The notes under the pieces were generated by a model. The model did no database searches. It was not told the origin of the DNA and saw only the letters and a program-made list of their open reading frames with translations. This document shows, one piece after another, positions 24,780 to 34,800 of a DNA stretch of 64,000 nucleotides; the stretch's first letter is position 1; every line of letters starts with the position of its first letter. This DNA is from Streptomyces plumbidurans (lineage in GTDB: Bacteria > Actinomycetota > Actinomycetes > Streptomycetales > Streptomycetaceae), in contig NZ_JAFJSY010000040.1 of assembly GCF_019857225.1 (NCBI RefSeq), positions 1 to 64,000 on the forward strand. The letters run 5' to 3'. The position numbers and the translations under genes are program-made.

Positions 24780-27700
24780 TCAAGTGGGTGGGACGGGAGT
24801 CTCATTATGTGAGCGGAGGTCACTTCCGCCGCCCAGGACGGCGGCTACACCACTGGTGTACACCCCGCTGCCACCACCCGCGAACGCGGGCTCCACGGGT
24901 CCGTGCGGCACCGGATAGCGGCCTGCGGCCAGTGCCCGGCGCAGCCGGTACTCGTCGAGCGGACCGGAGAACGCCGAGCCCTGCCCGTGCGTGCAGCCCA
25001 TCGCGCGCAGGGCCACGACCTGCTCGGGCAGGTCCACGCCCTCGGCCACGGACTGCAGCCCGAGGTCGGACGCGATCCGCAGCAGCCCGCTGGTGATCTT
25101 GTGCAGCCGGGCGGACTCGACGACGCCCTCGACCAGACTGCGGTCGAGTTTGAGCACGTCGACGGGGAGTCTGCGCAGCGCCGTTATCGCCGCATGGCCG
25201 CTGCCGAAGCCGTCCAGGGCGATCCGGACGCCGAGCCTGCGCAGGGTGCCCAGTCTCCGCTCCAGCTCGTCCAGCGAGATCCGCGGATCGGCGTCGGTCA
25301 GCTCGATCACCAGGGAGCCGGACGGCAGTCCGTGCCGGGTCAGCAGGGCCTCGATCGAGCCGAGCGGCATCGACCGGTCCAGAAGGCGCCGGGCACTGAC
25401 GCGGACCGCCACGGGCACGCCCAGCCCCGTCGCGGTGCGCTCGGCGGCCTGCTCGACGGCCTCCTCCAGCATCCAGCGGCCCAGCTCGGCGGTCCGGTCG
25501 CTGTCCTCGGCGACGCGCAGGAACTCGGCGGGGGTGAACAGCACCCCCTGCGAGGAGCGCCAGCGCGCCTGCGCCTCGACCGACGAGATCCGGCCGTCCT
25601 CCAGACAGACGAGGGGCTGGTGCAGCAGCGCGAACTCGCCGTCGTGCAGTGCGGCACGCAGCCGCGTGGCGAGCTCCGCCTTGCGTACGACGTCCTGCTG
25701 CATCTGGGGTGCGTACAGCTCGACGCGCCCCTTGCCGCTCGCCTTGGCGCGGTACATGGCGAGGTCGGCATTGCGCAGCAACTCCCCCGCGCCCAGGCCC
25801 GGTTCGGCGAAGGCCACGCCGATGGAGGCGGCCACCCGGACATCGTTGCCGTCGATGAGGTAGGGCTGCGAGAGCGTGACCCTGAGGCGGTCGGCGAGCT
25901 CCAGTATGTGCCGTTCGCGCGCGGTGCGGTCCCGGGTGCCGTCCCCCACGATCAGCGCCGCGAACTCGTCGCCGCCGAGCCGCGAGGCGGTGTCGCCCTT
26001 GCGGACCGCGTCCTGCAGTCTGCGGGCGGCCTGGACGAGCAGCTCGTCCCCGGCCTGGTGCCCGATCGTGTCGTTGACGGCCTTGAAGCCGTCGAGGTCG
26101 ATGAAGAGGACGGCCGTGCCCCGGTCGGTGGAGCGGCGGCCGGACAGGGCCTGCTGCACGCGCTGGGTGAACAGGGCGCGGTTGGGCAGGTCGGTGAGCG
26201 GGTCGTGCTCGGCGTTGTGCTGCAGCTGCGCCTGCAGGCGGACCCGCTCGGTCACGTCCCGGCTGTTGAAGATGAGGCCGCCCTGGTGGCGGTTGACGGT
26301 CGACTCGACGTTGAGCCAGCCGCCCCCGCTGCCGGCCTCACCCGGGCGGGAGGTGCCCCCGCCGCCGGAGCGGAACCGGCACTCGATGCGCGTGGTGGGT
26401 TCCTCGAGCGGGCTGGCGGCGAGGAAGCGGCGCACCTCGTGCACCACGCAGCCCAGGTCCTCCGGGTGGATGAGACTGGCCAGTTCCGTGCCCACCAGAT
26501 CCTCCGCCGGGCGTCCGTAGACCCCGGCGGCGGCCGGGGAGACGTAGCGGAGTATGCCGTTGGGCGCGGCGATCATGATGACGTCGCTGGAGCCCTGCAC
26601 CAGGGAGCGGAAGTGGTTCTCCTTCTGCGCCAGTTCCTGGGTGAGGGTGATGTTGTCGAGCAGCATGATGCCCTGGCGCACGACGAGGGCGAGCACGACC
26701 GTGCCGCCGGTCAGGAGCACCACGCGGTCGACACTGCGGCCGTTGAGGACGTTGTAGAGGATCCCCAGCGTGCAGACGGCGGCGGCGAGATAGGGCGTGA
26801 GAGCCGCCAGGGAGCCGGCGATGGGCCGGGCGGCCGGGTAGCGGCCGTGGTCGCCCTGCTGCGGCGCGGGGTGGTGCTGGTGGACGCCGCCGCGCGGGCC
26901 CGGCAGATGTTCGTGCACCACGCGCGTGTGCCCGTCGTCCTCCGCCATGTGCTGTCCGCCGCGGGGCGCGGCCCAGGGGGCGTACGCGAGGAGCAGCGAA
27001 CCGGCGAACCAGCCCGCGTCGAGCAACTGGCCCGAGTGGTAGCTGTTGTGCAGCAGCGGTGAGGTGAACAGAGCGTCGCACATCACCGTCAACGCCAGTG
27101 CGCCGATGGCGGTGTTGACCGCGGTGCGGTTCCTCGCCGAGCGCCGGAAGTGCAGGGCGAGCACCATGCTGACCAGGGCGATGTCCAGCAGTGGGTACGC
27201 CAGTGACAGCGCGGTGTGCGCGACGCTCGGCCCGTCGAACTTGGCCGCCTGGGCGAGCGCGAGGCTCCACGACAGCGTGAGCAGGGAGCCGCCGATCAGC
27301 CAGGCGTCGAGCGCGAGGCAGACCCACCCGGCCTTGGTCACCGGCCGCTTGGCGAGCACCAGGAGCCCCACGATCGCGGGCGGCGCGAAGCACAGGAAGA
27401 ACAGGTCGGCATAGCTGGGGGTGGGCACCGGCTCGCCGAGGACCACCTCGTACCACCCCCAGACCGCGTTGCCGAGACAGGCCATGGCCGAGGAGAGGGC
27501 GAACAGCAGCCAGGCGGGTCGAAAGCGGATACGGCGGCTGCGGGCGTACAGGAACAGCGACACGGCGGCGGTGCCCGCGGCGGCGCTCAGCCCGAAGTCA
27601 CCCATGACGAAGGCGAGTTGCTGGGAGCCCCAGTCGAGCGCGGCACCGACGGCGTAGGCCGCGCACACCAGGGCGAGGACGAGTTGACGGACCAGGCCGG

Positions 27701-27998
27701 GCCGGCCGGCGGGGGCCGGGCCGCGGGGCAGCAGCACCCTGGGCGAAGGCCGCGTCCGCAGCGCTCCGTCGAAGGTGGTCGTGGGGGGAAGGGCCGGGCT
27801 CACCGGGTGCTCCCGGTCCGCTGGGCCCCCGAGTCCCGCGAGTCCCTGTGCGCTGGATGCGCATTCCTGCGGCGGCCGCTGTGCCTGCGGTGGTGGTGAC
27901 TGTGACGGCAGCCGTGACTGCCGTGGTGACCGCGTCTGCACGCGGCCGTACGCCAGGGTCGCCGCCGGCGGTCCCGTCGCGTCGGATCGCTCGTCCAT
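24780..27998 (-). CDS. Membrane PAS-GGDEF-EAL protein (CdgE-like)
   Basis: About 1072 residues. A Pro/Gln-rich N-terminus precedes eight or nine membrane segments (roughly 105-440), a PAS domain (about 460-580), GGDEF (about 590-750) and EAL (about 765-1020). The GGDEF domain has RLGGDEF and an RxxD inhibitory site (RKGD) five residues before it, so diguanylate cyclase activity with feedback is expected. The EAL domain is degenerate: EAQ for EAL, DGFGSGH for DDFGTGY and VAEGVD for AEGVE, so phosphodiesterase activity is doubtful. The start is uncertain (27998 ATG or 28028 GTG; no good ribosome site). Position suggests the Streptomyces CdgE orthologue, from memory. Confidence 0.85.
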   Translation of the reverse strand: MDERSDATGPPAATLAYGRVQTRSPRQSRLPSQSPPPQAQRPPQECASSAQGLAGLGGPADREHPVSPALPPTTTFDGALRTRPSPRVLLPRGPAPAGRPGLVRQLVLALVCAAYAVGAALDWGSQQLAFVMGDFGLSAAAGTAAVSLFLYARSRRIRFRPAWLLFALSSAMACLGNAVWGWYEVVLGEPVPTPSYADLFFLCFAPPAIVGLLVLAKRPVTKAGWVCLALDAWLIGGSLLTLSWSLALAQAAKFDGPSVAHTALSLAYPLLDIALVSMVLALHFRRSARNRTAVNTAIGALALTVMCDALFTSPLLHNSYHSGQLLDAGWFAGSLLLAYAPWAAPRGGQHMAEDDGHTRVVHEHLPGPRGGVHQHHPAPQQGDHGRYPAARPIAGSLAALTPYLAAAVCTLGILYNVLNGRSVDRVVLLTGGTVVLALVVRQGIMLLDNITLTQELAQKENHFRSLVQGSSDVIMIAAPNGILRYVSPAAAGVYGRPAEDLVGTELASLIHPEDLGCVVHEVRRFLAASPLEEPTTRIECRFRSGGGGTSRPGEAGSGGGWLNVESTVNRHQGGLIFNSRDVTERVRLQAQLQHNAEHDPLTDLPNRALFTQRVQQALSGRRSTDRGTAVLFIDLDGFKAVNDTIGHQAGDELLVQAARRLQDAVRKGDTASRLGGDEFAALIVGDGTRDRTARERHILELADRLRVTLSQPYLIDGNDVRVAASIGVAFAEPGLGAGELLRNADLAMYRAKASGKGRVELYAPQMQQDVVRKAELATRLRAALHDGEFALLHQPLVCLEDGRISSVEAQARWRSSQGVLFTPAEFLRVAEDSDRTAELGRWMLEEAVEQAAERTATGLGVPVAVRVSARRLLDRSMPLGSIEALLTRHGLPSGSLVIELTDADPRISLDELERRLGTLRRLGVRIALDGFGSGHAAITALRRLPVDVLKLDRSLVEGVVESARLHKITSGLLRIASDLGLQSVAEGVDLPEQVVALRAMGCTHGQGSAFSGPLDEYRLRRALAAGRYPVPHGPVEPAFAGGGSGVYTSGVAAVLGGGSDLRSHNETPVPPT

Positions 27999-28255
27999 AG
28001 GCCGTGCATCGCCCGTCGCCCCCCTCACAGTCTGCTATGTCCATCCCCGGCGCCGAACGGTGCGCGGCGCAGCCCCTGCTCCGGACGATACACCAGTCTC
28101 GTCACTCAGGGACATAGTTCCTCTACGCTCCGTGACGACCAGCGGATATGCGAGCACGTACCGCGTCCGGGAGACTGCGGAGGGTGCCGGAAGCGGACTG
28201 TGCGCCTGCCGCGCCCCCCGCGTGGGTCACTCGCGGGACGCTCGACCCGCCGCCC

Positions 28256-29206
28256 TCACGCGCCGGTTGAGCCTGTCGTAAGGATCACGTTGCGCAGCGG
28301 CTCCCGGTTCACGAAACGGGTCAACTGGTCCGCGAGCAGCCGCTTGGCGCGGGGCAGGAAGGCGGAGGTGGGTCCGCCGACGTGGGGGCTGATGAGGACA
28401 CCGGGCGCGCGCCACAGGGGGTGTTCGCGGGGCAGCGGTTCGGGGTCGGTGACATCGAGGGCGGCGGTGATGCGGCCGCTCTCGACCTCGGCGAGCAGGG
28501 CCTTGGTGTCGACGACCGGGCCGCGGGAGACGTTCACCAGCAGGGCGCCGTCCTTCATGCGCGCGAGGAAGTCGGCCCCGGCCAGGTGGCGGGTGGTGTC
28601 GTTCAGGGGCGTGATCAGGACGACGACGTCGGCCTCGGGGAGCAGGGCGGGCAGGTCGGTGAGCGGATGCACCGGGCCGCGCGCCGTGGTGCGTGCGGAG
28701 CGCGCGACGCGCGCCACCCGCGCCACTTCGAACGGCACGAGCCGGTCCTCGATCGCGGATCCGATGGAGCCGTACCCGACGATGAGCACGTTCTTGTCCG
28801 CCAGGGCCGGCCGGAACCCGCCGAGCCACTCACCGCGTTCCTGGGCGCGCACGAAGTCGGGGACGCCGCGCAGCGAGGCGAGGATCAGCGTGAGCGCGAG
28901 TTCGGCGGTGCTCGCCTCGTGCACCCCGCGCGCGTTGCACACCTGCACGCCGGGGGGCAGCTCCTTCAAAGCGGGCTCCAGGCTGTCGATGCCGGCCGAC
29001 AGCGTCTGCACGACCTGTACGCCGCTCAGCCGGGGCAGCGGGCGCCGGGCCACCTCGGCGGGCTTCATGTAGGGAACGACGTAGTAGGCGCAGTCGGCGG
29101 GATCGGCGGGGAAGTCGTCGGTGCCGTCCCAGAAGCGGTAACGGGGGCCTTCGGGGAGCCCCTCGATGGTGTCCGGCGGGATGGGGAGCCACACGTCAGC
29201 AGTCAT
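28256..29206 (-). CDS. D-2-hydroxyacid dehydrogenase family protein
   Basis: 316 residues. The NAD-binding motif GYGSIGSAIEDR (about 145), catalytic Arg in NVSRGPVVDT, Glu in DVTDPEPLP and His in ISPHVGG identify the family. The substrate could be a 2-ketoacid such as glyoxylate or hydroxypyruvate; not assignable. The inter-domain stretch VARVARVARSAR is a short internal repeat. Divergent from the aldo/keto reductase. Confidence 0.92.
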   Translation of the reverse strand: MTADVWLPIPPDTIEGLPEGPRYRFWDGTDDFPADPADCAYYVVPYMKPAEVARRPLPRLSGVQVVQTLSAGIDSLEPALKELPPGVQVCNARGVHEASTAELALTLILASLRGVPDFVRAQERGEWLGGFRPALADKNVLIVGYGSIGSAIEDRLVPFEVARVARVARSARTTARGPVHPLTDLPALLPEADVVVLITPLNDTTRHLAGADFLARMKDGALLVNVSRGPVVDTKALLAEVESGRITAALDVTDPEPLPREHPLWRAPGVLISPHVGGPTSAFLPRAKRLLADQLTRFVNREPLRNVILTTGSTGA

Positions 29207-29282
29207 GCCAGGAGGCTATGTCAGGCCGGTGGCGGCGCAGAGGTTAGGTTGGTGGACCGGTGAGAGGGAGGGTCACGAGCAG

Positions 29283-30281
29283 GTGGAGCGCAGGACGATC
29301 GGCGCGGGGGCGCTCGAGGTGGGGGCCGTGGGCCTCGGGTGCATGCCGATGAGCTGGGCGTACAGCGGGTCGCGGCAGCGGGGCGACGAGTCCGTCAGGG
29401 CGGTGCACGGCGCGCTCGACGCGGGCTCGACGCTGCTGGACACGGCCGACATGTACGGCCCGTTCACCAACGAGCTTTTGGTGGGGCGGGTGTTGAAGGA
29501 GCGGCGGGCGGACGCCTTCGTCTCCACGAAGGTTGGGCTGCTCGTGGGTGAGCAGCACATCGTGGCCAACGGCCGCCCCGGGTATGTGAAGCGGGCCTGC
29601 GACGCGTCCCTCAGGCGCCTGCAGACGGATGTGATCGACCTCTACCAGCTGCACCGCGAGGACCCCGAGGTGCCCGTCGAGGAGACCTGGGGCGCGATGG
29701 CGGAGCTCGTACAGGCGGGAAAGGTCAGGGCGTTGGGGCTGTGCGCGGTCGGCGCGCGCGGCGGCCGCCGCTCGGGCGGGGGCCTGCACGACGCGACGAT
29801 CGGGCTGCTGAAGCGGGTGCAGCAGGTGTTCCCGGTGAGCGCGGTGGAGGCGGAGTTGTCGGTGTGGTCGCCGGAGGCGCTGGAGTCGCTGCTGCCGTGG
29901 TGCGAGGCGCGCGGCATCGGTTTCCTGGCCGCGATGCCGCTCGGCAACGGCTTCCTGACCGGCACCCTCACCCCGGGCGAGGGCTTCGAGCCGGACGATC
30001 TGCGGGCCCGGCACCCCCGTTTCACCGCGGAGATGATGGCCGCGAACCAGCCCATCGTGGTCGGACTGCGCCGCCTGGCCGCCCGCCACGGCGCCGAGGT
30101 CACCCCCGCCCAGGTGGCGCTGGCCTGGATACTGGCGCAGGGACGGCACGTGATACCGGTCCCGGGCACCAAGCACGAGCGCTGGGCGACGCAGAACGCG
30201 GCGGCCGCGGCGCTGCGGCTGACACCGGCCGATCTCGCCGAGGTGGCGGGGCTGCCGGGCGCGCGGGGATCCTGGGACTGA
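29283..30281 (+). CDS. Aldo/keto reductase
   Basis: 332-residue NADPH-dependent (alpha/beta)8 oxidoreductase. The catalytic tetrad is visible as Asp and Tyr in DTADMYGP, Lys in STKVGLL and His in LYQLHRED. The GTG at 29283 is favoured, with GGGAGGG about 11 bases upstream; in-frame upstream codons are non-coding in composition. The loop after LGLCAVGARGG is longer and more Gly/Arg rich than usual. Substrate unknown. Confidence 0.9.
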   Translation: MERRTIGAGALEVGAVGLGCMPMSWAYSGSRQRGDESVRAVHGALDAGSTLLDTADMYGPFTNELLVGRVLKERRADAFVSTKVGLLVGEQHIVANGRPGYVKRACDASLRRLQTDVIDLYQLHREDPEVPVEETWGAMAELVQAGKVRALGLCAVGARGGRRSGGGLHDATIGLLKRVQQVFPVSAVEAELSVWSPEALESLLPWCEARGIGFLAAMPLGNGFLTGTLTPGEGFEPDDLRARHPRFTAEMMAANQPIVVGLRRLAARHGAEVTPAQVALAWILAQGRHVIPVPGTKHERWATQNAAAAALRLTPADLAEVAGLPGARGSWD

Positions 30282-30422
30282 AGAGCGCGGTCGCGAGACC
30301 GGGAGCGGCCGGGTGCCGCTGTGCCGCGGATTCGGTATCGGCTGATCGGGAACCTGCGAGGCGCGAGCGGTGTAAGACAAGTAGAACCTGCCGCTGGACC
30401 GCCGCCCGAAGGGACCAAGACC

Positions 30423-31592
30423 GTGCTACGACGAGCTGTGCCGGCCGTGCTGGCCACGACCGCACTCCTGCTGACGGCGGGCTGTTCCTCCGGCGACGGG
30501 GGCGGCGGATCCGCGAGCGACGACCAAAAACCACCGGCGAGCACGACCGCGAACTCCTCGCCGTCGCGGCAGCCGGCCGAGCAGGCGCCGCCCGCGAAGG
30601 GCTCGGTCAAGGTGCTGCGCACGGTGACGACCGACCTGGACACCCCGTGGGGTGTCGCCCCGCTGCCCGACGACAGCGGCCTGCTCGTCGCCTCCCGGGA
30701 CTCGGGGGCGATCACCAAGGTCGACGTGAAGACCGGGAAGAAGACCGAGCTGGGCAAGGTGTCGGGCGTCGCCCACGCCGGAGAGGGCGGCCTGCTCGGC
30801 ATCGCCCTCTCCCCGGACTACGCCTCGGACCACATGATCTACGCGTACTTCTCCTCGGGTTCGGACAACCGCATCGCCCGCATGCTCTACGACACGAGGA
30901 AGCCGGCCGGCGAACAGCTGGGCGCACCGGACACGATCTTCAAGGGCATCCCCATGGGGTACATCCACAACGGCGGCCGCATCGCCTTCGGCCCGGACAA
31001 GATGCTCTACGCCGGCACGGGCGAGAGCGGCCAGCGGGGCCTGGCCCAGGACAAGAAGTCCCTGGGCGGCAAGATCCTCCGCCTGACCCCGGAGGGCGAA
31101 CCGGCCCCCGGCAACCCGTTCCCGAATTCGCCGGTCTACACCTACGGCCATCGCAATGTGCAGGGTCTGGCCTGGGACGACAAACAGCGCCTGTTCGCCT
31201 CGGAATTCGGCCAGGACACCTGGGACGAGCTGAACGTGATCAAGCCGGGCGGCAACTACGGCTGGCCGGACGCCGAGGGCAAGTCCTCCGGCTCCAAGTT
31301 CCAGAACCCGATCGCCCAGTGGCACACGGACGACGCCTCCCCCAGCGGTATCGCCTACGCCGAGGGTTCCATCTGGATGGCGGGCCTGAAGGGTGAGCGT
31401 CTGTGGCGCATACCCCTCAAGGGGACGAAGGCCTCGGCCGCCCCGCAGGCCTTCCTCTCCGGCACGTACGGCCGGCTGCGCACGGTGGTGTCGGCGGGCG
31501 GGGACAAGCTGTGGCTGACGACGAGCAACACGGACGGAAGGGGGAACCCGAAGAGCGGGGACGACCGGATCCTGGAGCTGCAGGTGAAGTAG
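30423..31592 (+). CDS. Lipoprotein glucose/sorbosone dehydrogenase-like beta-propeller
   Basis: 389 residues. A lipoprotein signal with lipobox LTAGC (Cys about residue 21) is followed by a Ser/Gly/Pro linker and a six-bladed propeller (about 60-385). Family motifs are DLDTPWGVA, AHAGEGGLLGIALSPDY, YTYGHRNVQGLAWD and the PGGNYGWP stretch, as in PQQ-dependent aldose sugar dehydrogenases. It would be anchored outside the membrane. PQQ dependence is not proven; many Streptomyces homologues are uncharacterised. Confidence 0.9.
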   Translation: MLRRAVPAVLATTALLLTAGCSSGDGGGGSASDDQKPPASTTANSSPSRQPAEQAPPAKGSVKVLRTVTTDLDTPWGVAPLPDDSGLLVASRDSGAITKVDVKTGKKTELGKVSGVAHAGEGGLLGIALSPDYASDHMIYAYFSSGSDNRIARMLYDTRKPAGEQLGAPDTIFKGIPMGYIHNGGRIAFGPDKMLYAGTGESGQRGLAQDKKSLGGKILRLTPEGEPAPGNPFPNSPVYTYGHRNVQGLAWDDKQRLFASEFGQDTWDELNVIKPGGNYGWPDAEGKSSGSKFQNPIAQWHTDDASPSGIAYAEGSIWMAGLKGERLWRIPLKGTKASAAPQAFLSGTYGRLRTVVSAGGDKLWLTTSNTDGRGNPKSGDDRILELQVK

Positions 31593-31599
31593 CCGACGG

Positions 31600-31821
31600 T
31601 CACTCCTCGGCGGACTCCCCTTGCGGTGCGTCGGCTTCTTCCGATGCCTCGGGTTCCTCGGGCTTCGGCCGCCGTACGACGACCTTCCCGGACGCGAGGT
31701 CTATCGGTCCGCGTCCGGGGTCCGCGTCGCCCACGTCCTCGCGGGTCAGCTCCAGCCGTTTCTGCTCGTCGTGGGTGTGTTTGCGACCTGGTGCGAACAG
31801 CTCCTCGAAGGCGTTGAACAC
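31600..31821 (-). CDS. DUF6191-like small hydrophilic protein
   Basis: 73 residues beginning FNAFEELFAPGRKHTHDEQK after a GTG at 31821, with GAGGGG upstream, and ending in a Glu-rich tail. The conserved middle GDPGRGPIDLASGKVVVRRP matches my recollection of DUF6191, a Streptomyces protein of unknown role. Its stop is seven bases from the propeller gene stop (convergent). It lies 13 bases after the LuxR stop and is likely in that transcript. Confidence 0.75.
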   Translation of the reverse strand: MFNAFEELFAPGRKHTHDEQKRLELTREDVGDADPGRGPIDLASGKVVVRRPKPEEPEASEEADAPQGESAEE

Positions 31822-31834
31822 GGCGTCCCCTCTC

Positions 31835-34800
31835 TCATCCGGCAACCATGCGGTCCCCGTCCCCCGTCGGAAACAGCCCGAGGCGATGGGCCACGGCGGC
31901 GGCCTCTCCTCTTCCTGCAACGCCCAGCTTCCCCAAAATGTTCGAGACATGGACGCTCGCCGTCTTCGGGGAGATGAAAAGCTCCTCGGCTATCTGGCGG
32001 TTGGTGCGGCCGACGGCGACCAGGCGCAGGACGTCGCGCTCCCGGCTGGTGAGACCGAGAGCCTCGACGGGGTCGGCGTTCCGCCGCTCCGGGGCCGGGC
32101 TCAGCGCAAGGCGGGCGCGCTGGGCGAGCAGGGCGACGGAGTGGGCGAGCGGGCGGGCGCCGAGGTGGTCGGCGACGGCCCGGGCCAGCCGGAGCAGTTC
32201 ACCGGCGCGGTCGCGTTCCTCGTCGCCGCCGCCCGTGAGAAGGGCCTCGGCCAGGCGGAGGCGGACTCGGGCGAGGTCGTAGGGGCGCTCCAGGCGTTCG
32301 AAGGCGGTGACCACCTCGGACCAGGTGTCGGCGGTGTCGCGGCCTTCGGCGCGGGTGAGCTCGGCGCGCACCCACTGTTCGTGGGCGAGCCAGATGGGGG
32401 CGTCGGTGGCGATCTTCTTGGCGGCGTCGCGGAGCCGCTGGATGACCTCGGCGCTGTTCTCGGCGGCGGCGGGCAGGGCGCGGGAGTCGGCCTCGGCGGT
32501 GGCGGCGGCGAGCAGCACGGGCCAGCCGTAGCGCTGGGTGCCGGGCGGGATCCCGGTGGCGAGGACCTGGGCCAGTTCGGCGCGGGCGTCGAGGAGGCGG
32601 CCCTCCGCGGCGGCGATGCCGATCGTGATGCGGCTCAGCAGGAGCGTGTGCTGGGGCATGGGGTCGTGGGTGCCCAAGTGGGCGCGGGCGGCGGCCAGTT
32701 GGCGTGCGGCCTCGGGCAGGTCGCCGCGGCCGAGGGCGACATGCGCCAGGCACATCGCGCCGCCGCCCTGGGGCTTGGCGCTGAGTCCCACGCGCAGCGC
32801 GCCGGTGGCGGCGTCGGCGGCCTCGTCCCAGCGGCCCAGGGAGTACAGCGCCTCGGAGAGGTTGGCCCACACCCAGGCCTCGGAGTCCAGCAGTCCGTAC
32901 TTGCGGGTGTAGGCGAGGCCCTCCTGGAGGATCGGTACGGCTTCCCGGGTGCGGCCGACCGCGTCGAGTTCGCTGGGCAGATTGACGTAGGCGCGGCCGG
33001 CGACGCCCGGTACGCCTTCCGCCAGGGCGCGCTGTTTGACCTCGTACATCTCCGCGAGCCCCGGCTCGGGGGAGCCCGAGTCGACCAGGAGGGCGCCGAG
33101 GGTGATGCGGGCGTTGAGTTCGGTCTCGCGGGCGCCGACCATGCGCGCGTACTCCACGGCGCTCTCGGCGGCCGAGAGGGCGTCGGGGCCCGGCTCGTGG
33201 AGCATCGACCAATTGGCGACGGTGTCGAGCACCTCGGCGTGCACCTCGGAGGGCGGCAGGCCGCGCACGAGCTGCTGTGCGGTGCCCAGTTCGCGCCAGC
33301 CGTCGCCGCGGGCCAGGGCCTGCACCAGGCGGGAGCGCTGGACCCAGAACCAGGCGGCGCGCAGGGGGTCGCCCTCGTCCTCCAGCAGGTGCAGGGCGCG
33401 TTTGGTGATCTTCAGGGCGCGTTCGCGTTCCCCGGAGAGCCGGCCGGCGACCGCGGCCTCGGCGAGGATGTCGAGATAGCGCAGGGGGGTGGTGGCGGGG
33501 TCGCAGCCGCAGGGGGGATAGACCTCGGTGTAGTCGATGGGGCGCAGCCGGTCGCGTACGTCCTCCGGGGCGGCGTCCCACAGCTCCATCGCCCGCTCCA
33601 GCAGGCGCAGTTGCTCGCTGTAGGCGTGGCGGCAGCGGGCCTCCACGGAGGCGTCCAGGACGGCGGGGAGGGCTTTGGCGGGGTGGTGGGCGTGGTACCA
33701 GTAGCTGGCCAGGCGCATGATGCGCTCGTCGGCGGGGACGAGCGTGGGGTCGGCCTCCAGGGCCTCGGCGTAGCGGCGGTTGAGGCGGGAGCGCTCCCCC
33801 GGCAGCAGGTCGTCGCTGACGGCCTCGCGGACCAGGGAGTGCCGGAAGCGGTATCCGTCGCCGTCGGGGGTGGCCAGCAGGATGTTGGCGTTCACGGCGG
33901 CCCGCAGCGCCTCGATGAGATCGTCCTCGGCGAGTCCGGCGACGGCCGAGAGCAGCCGGTACTCCACGGTGGATCCGCCCTCGGCGACCACCCGGGCGAC
34001 CCGCTGGGCGCTGTCGGTCAGCCGCTCGACGCGGACCAGGAGCAGATCGCGCAGGGAGTCGGTGAGGCCGGTGCCGCAGCCCTCGGTGGCGCATACGGCG
34101 AGTTCCTCGACGAAGAAGGCGTTGCCGTCGGAGCGTTCGAAGATGGCGTCGACCTGGGTGGGTTCCGGTTCGGTGGCGAGGATGCCGGCGAGCTGGCGGC
34201 CGACCTCGTCCCGGTTGAAGCGGCCCACGTCGACACGGAGGAAGGTGCGCAGCCGGTCCAGTTCGGCGAGCAGGGGGCGCAGCGGGTGGCGGCGGTGGAT
34301 GTCGTCGGCGCGGTAGGTGGCGAGGACCACGAGGCGGCCGGTGCGCAGGGTGCGGAAGAGATAGGCCAGCAGGTGGCGGGTGGAGGCGTCGGCCCAGTGC
34401 AGGTCCTCCAGGGCGACGACGACGGTGCGGTCGGCGGCGACGCGTTCCAGGAGGCGGGCGGTGAGTTCGAAGAGGCGCGCCATGCCCTCCTCGTCGTGCC
34501 GCCCTCCGCTGGACTCGCCCAACTCCGGCAGCAGACGGGTCAGCTCCTCCTCCTGCCCTGCTGCTGCTGCGGCGAAGTCGTCCGGCAGTTCGCGGCGCAA
34601 GGCGCGCAGGGCCGTGGAGAACGGGGCGAAGGGCAGTCCGTCGGCGCCGATCTCCACACAGCCGCCGAGCGCGACGACGGCGCCCTCCCGGCAGGCCGCG
34701 GTGGCGAACTCCTCGACGAGCCGGGTCTTGCCGACCCCGGCCTCCCCGCCGATCAGCAAGGCCTGCGGCTCGCCCGCGGCGGCGCGGACGAGCGCGTCGT

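Noticed and set aside
22021..24918. Long plus-strand open frame over ilvC-ilvB
   Set aside because: Antisense to ilvN and ilvB, which have unmistakable family sequence; no ribosome site or domains.
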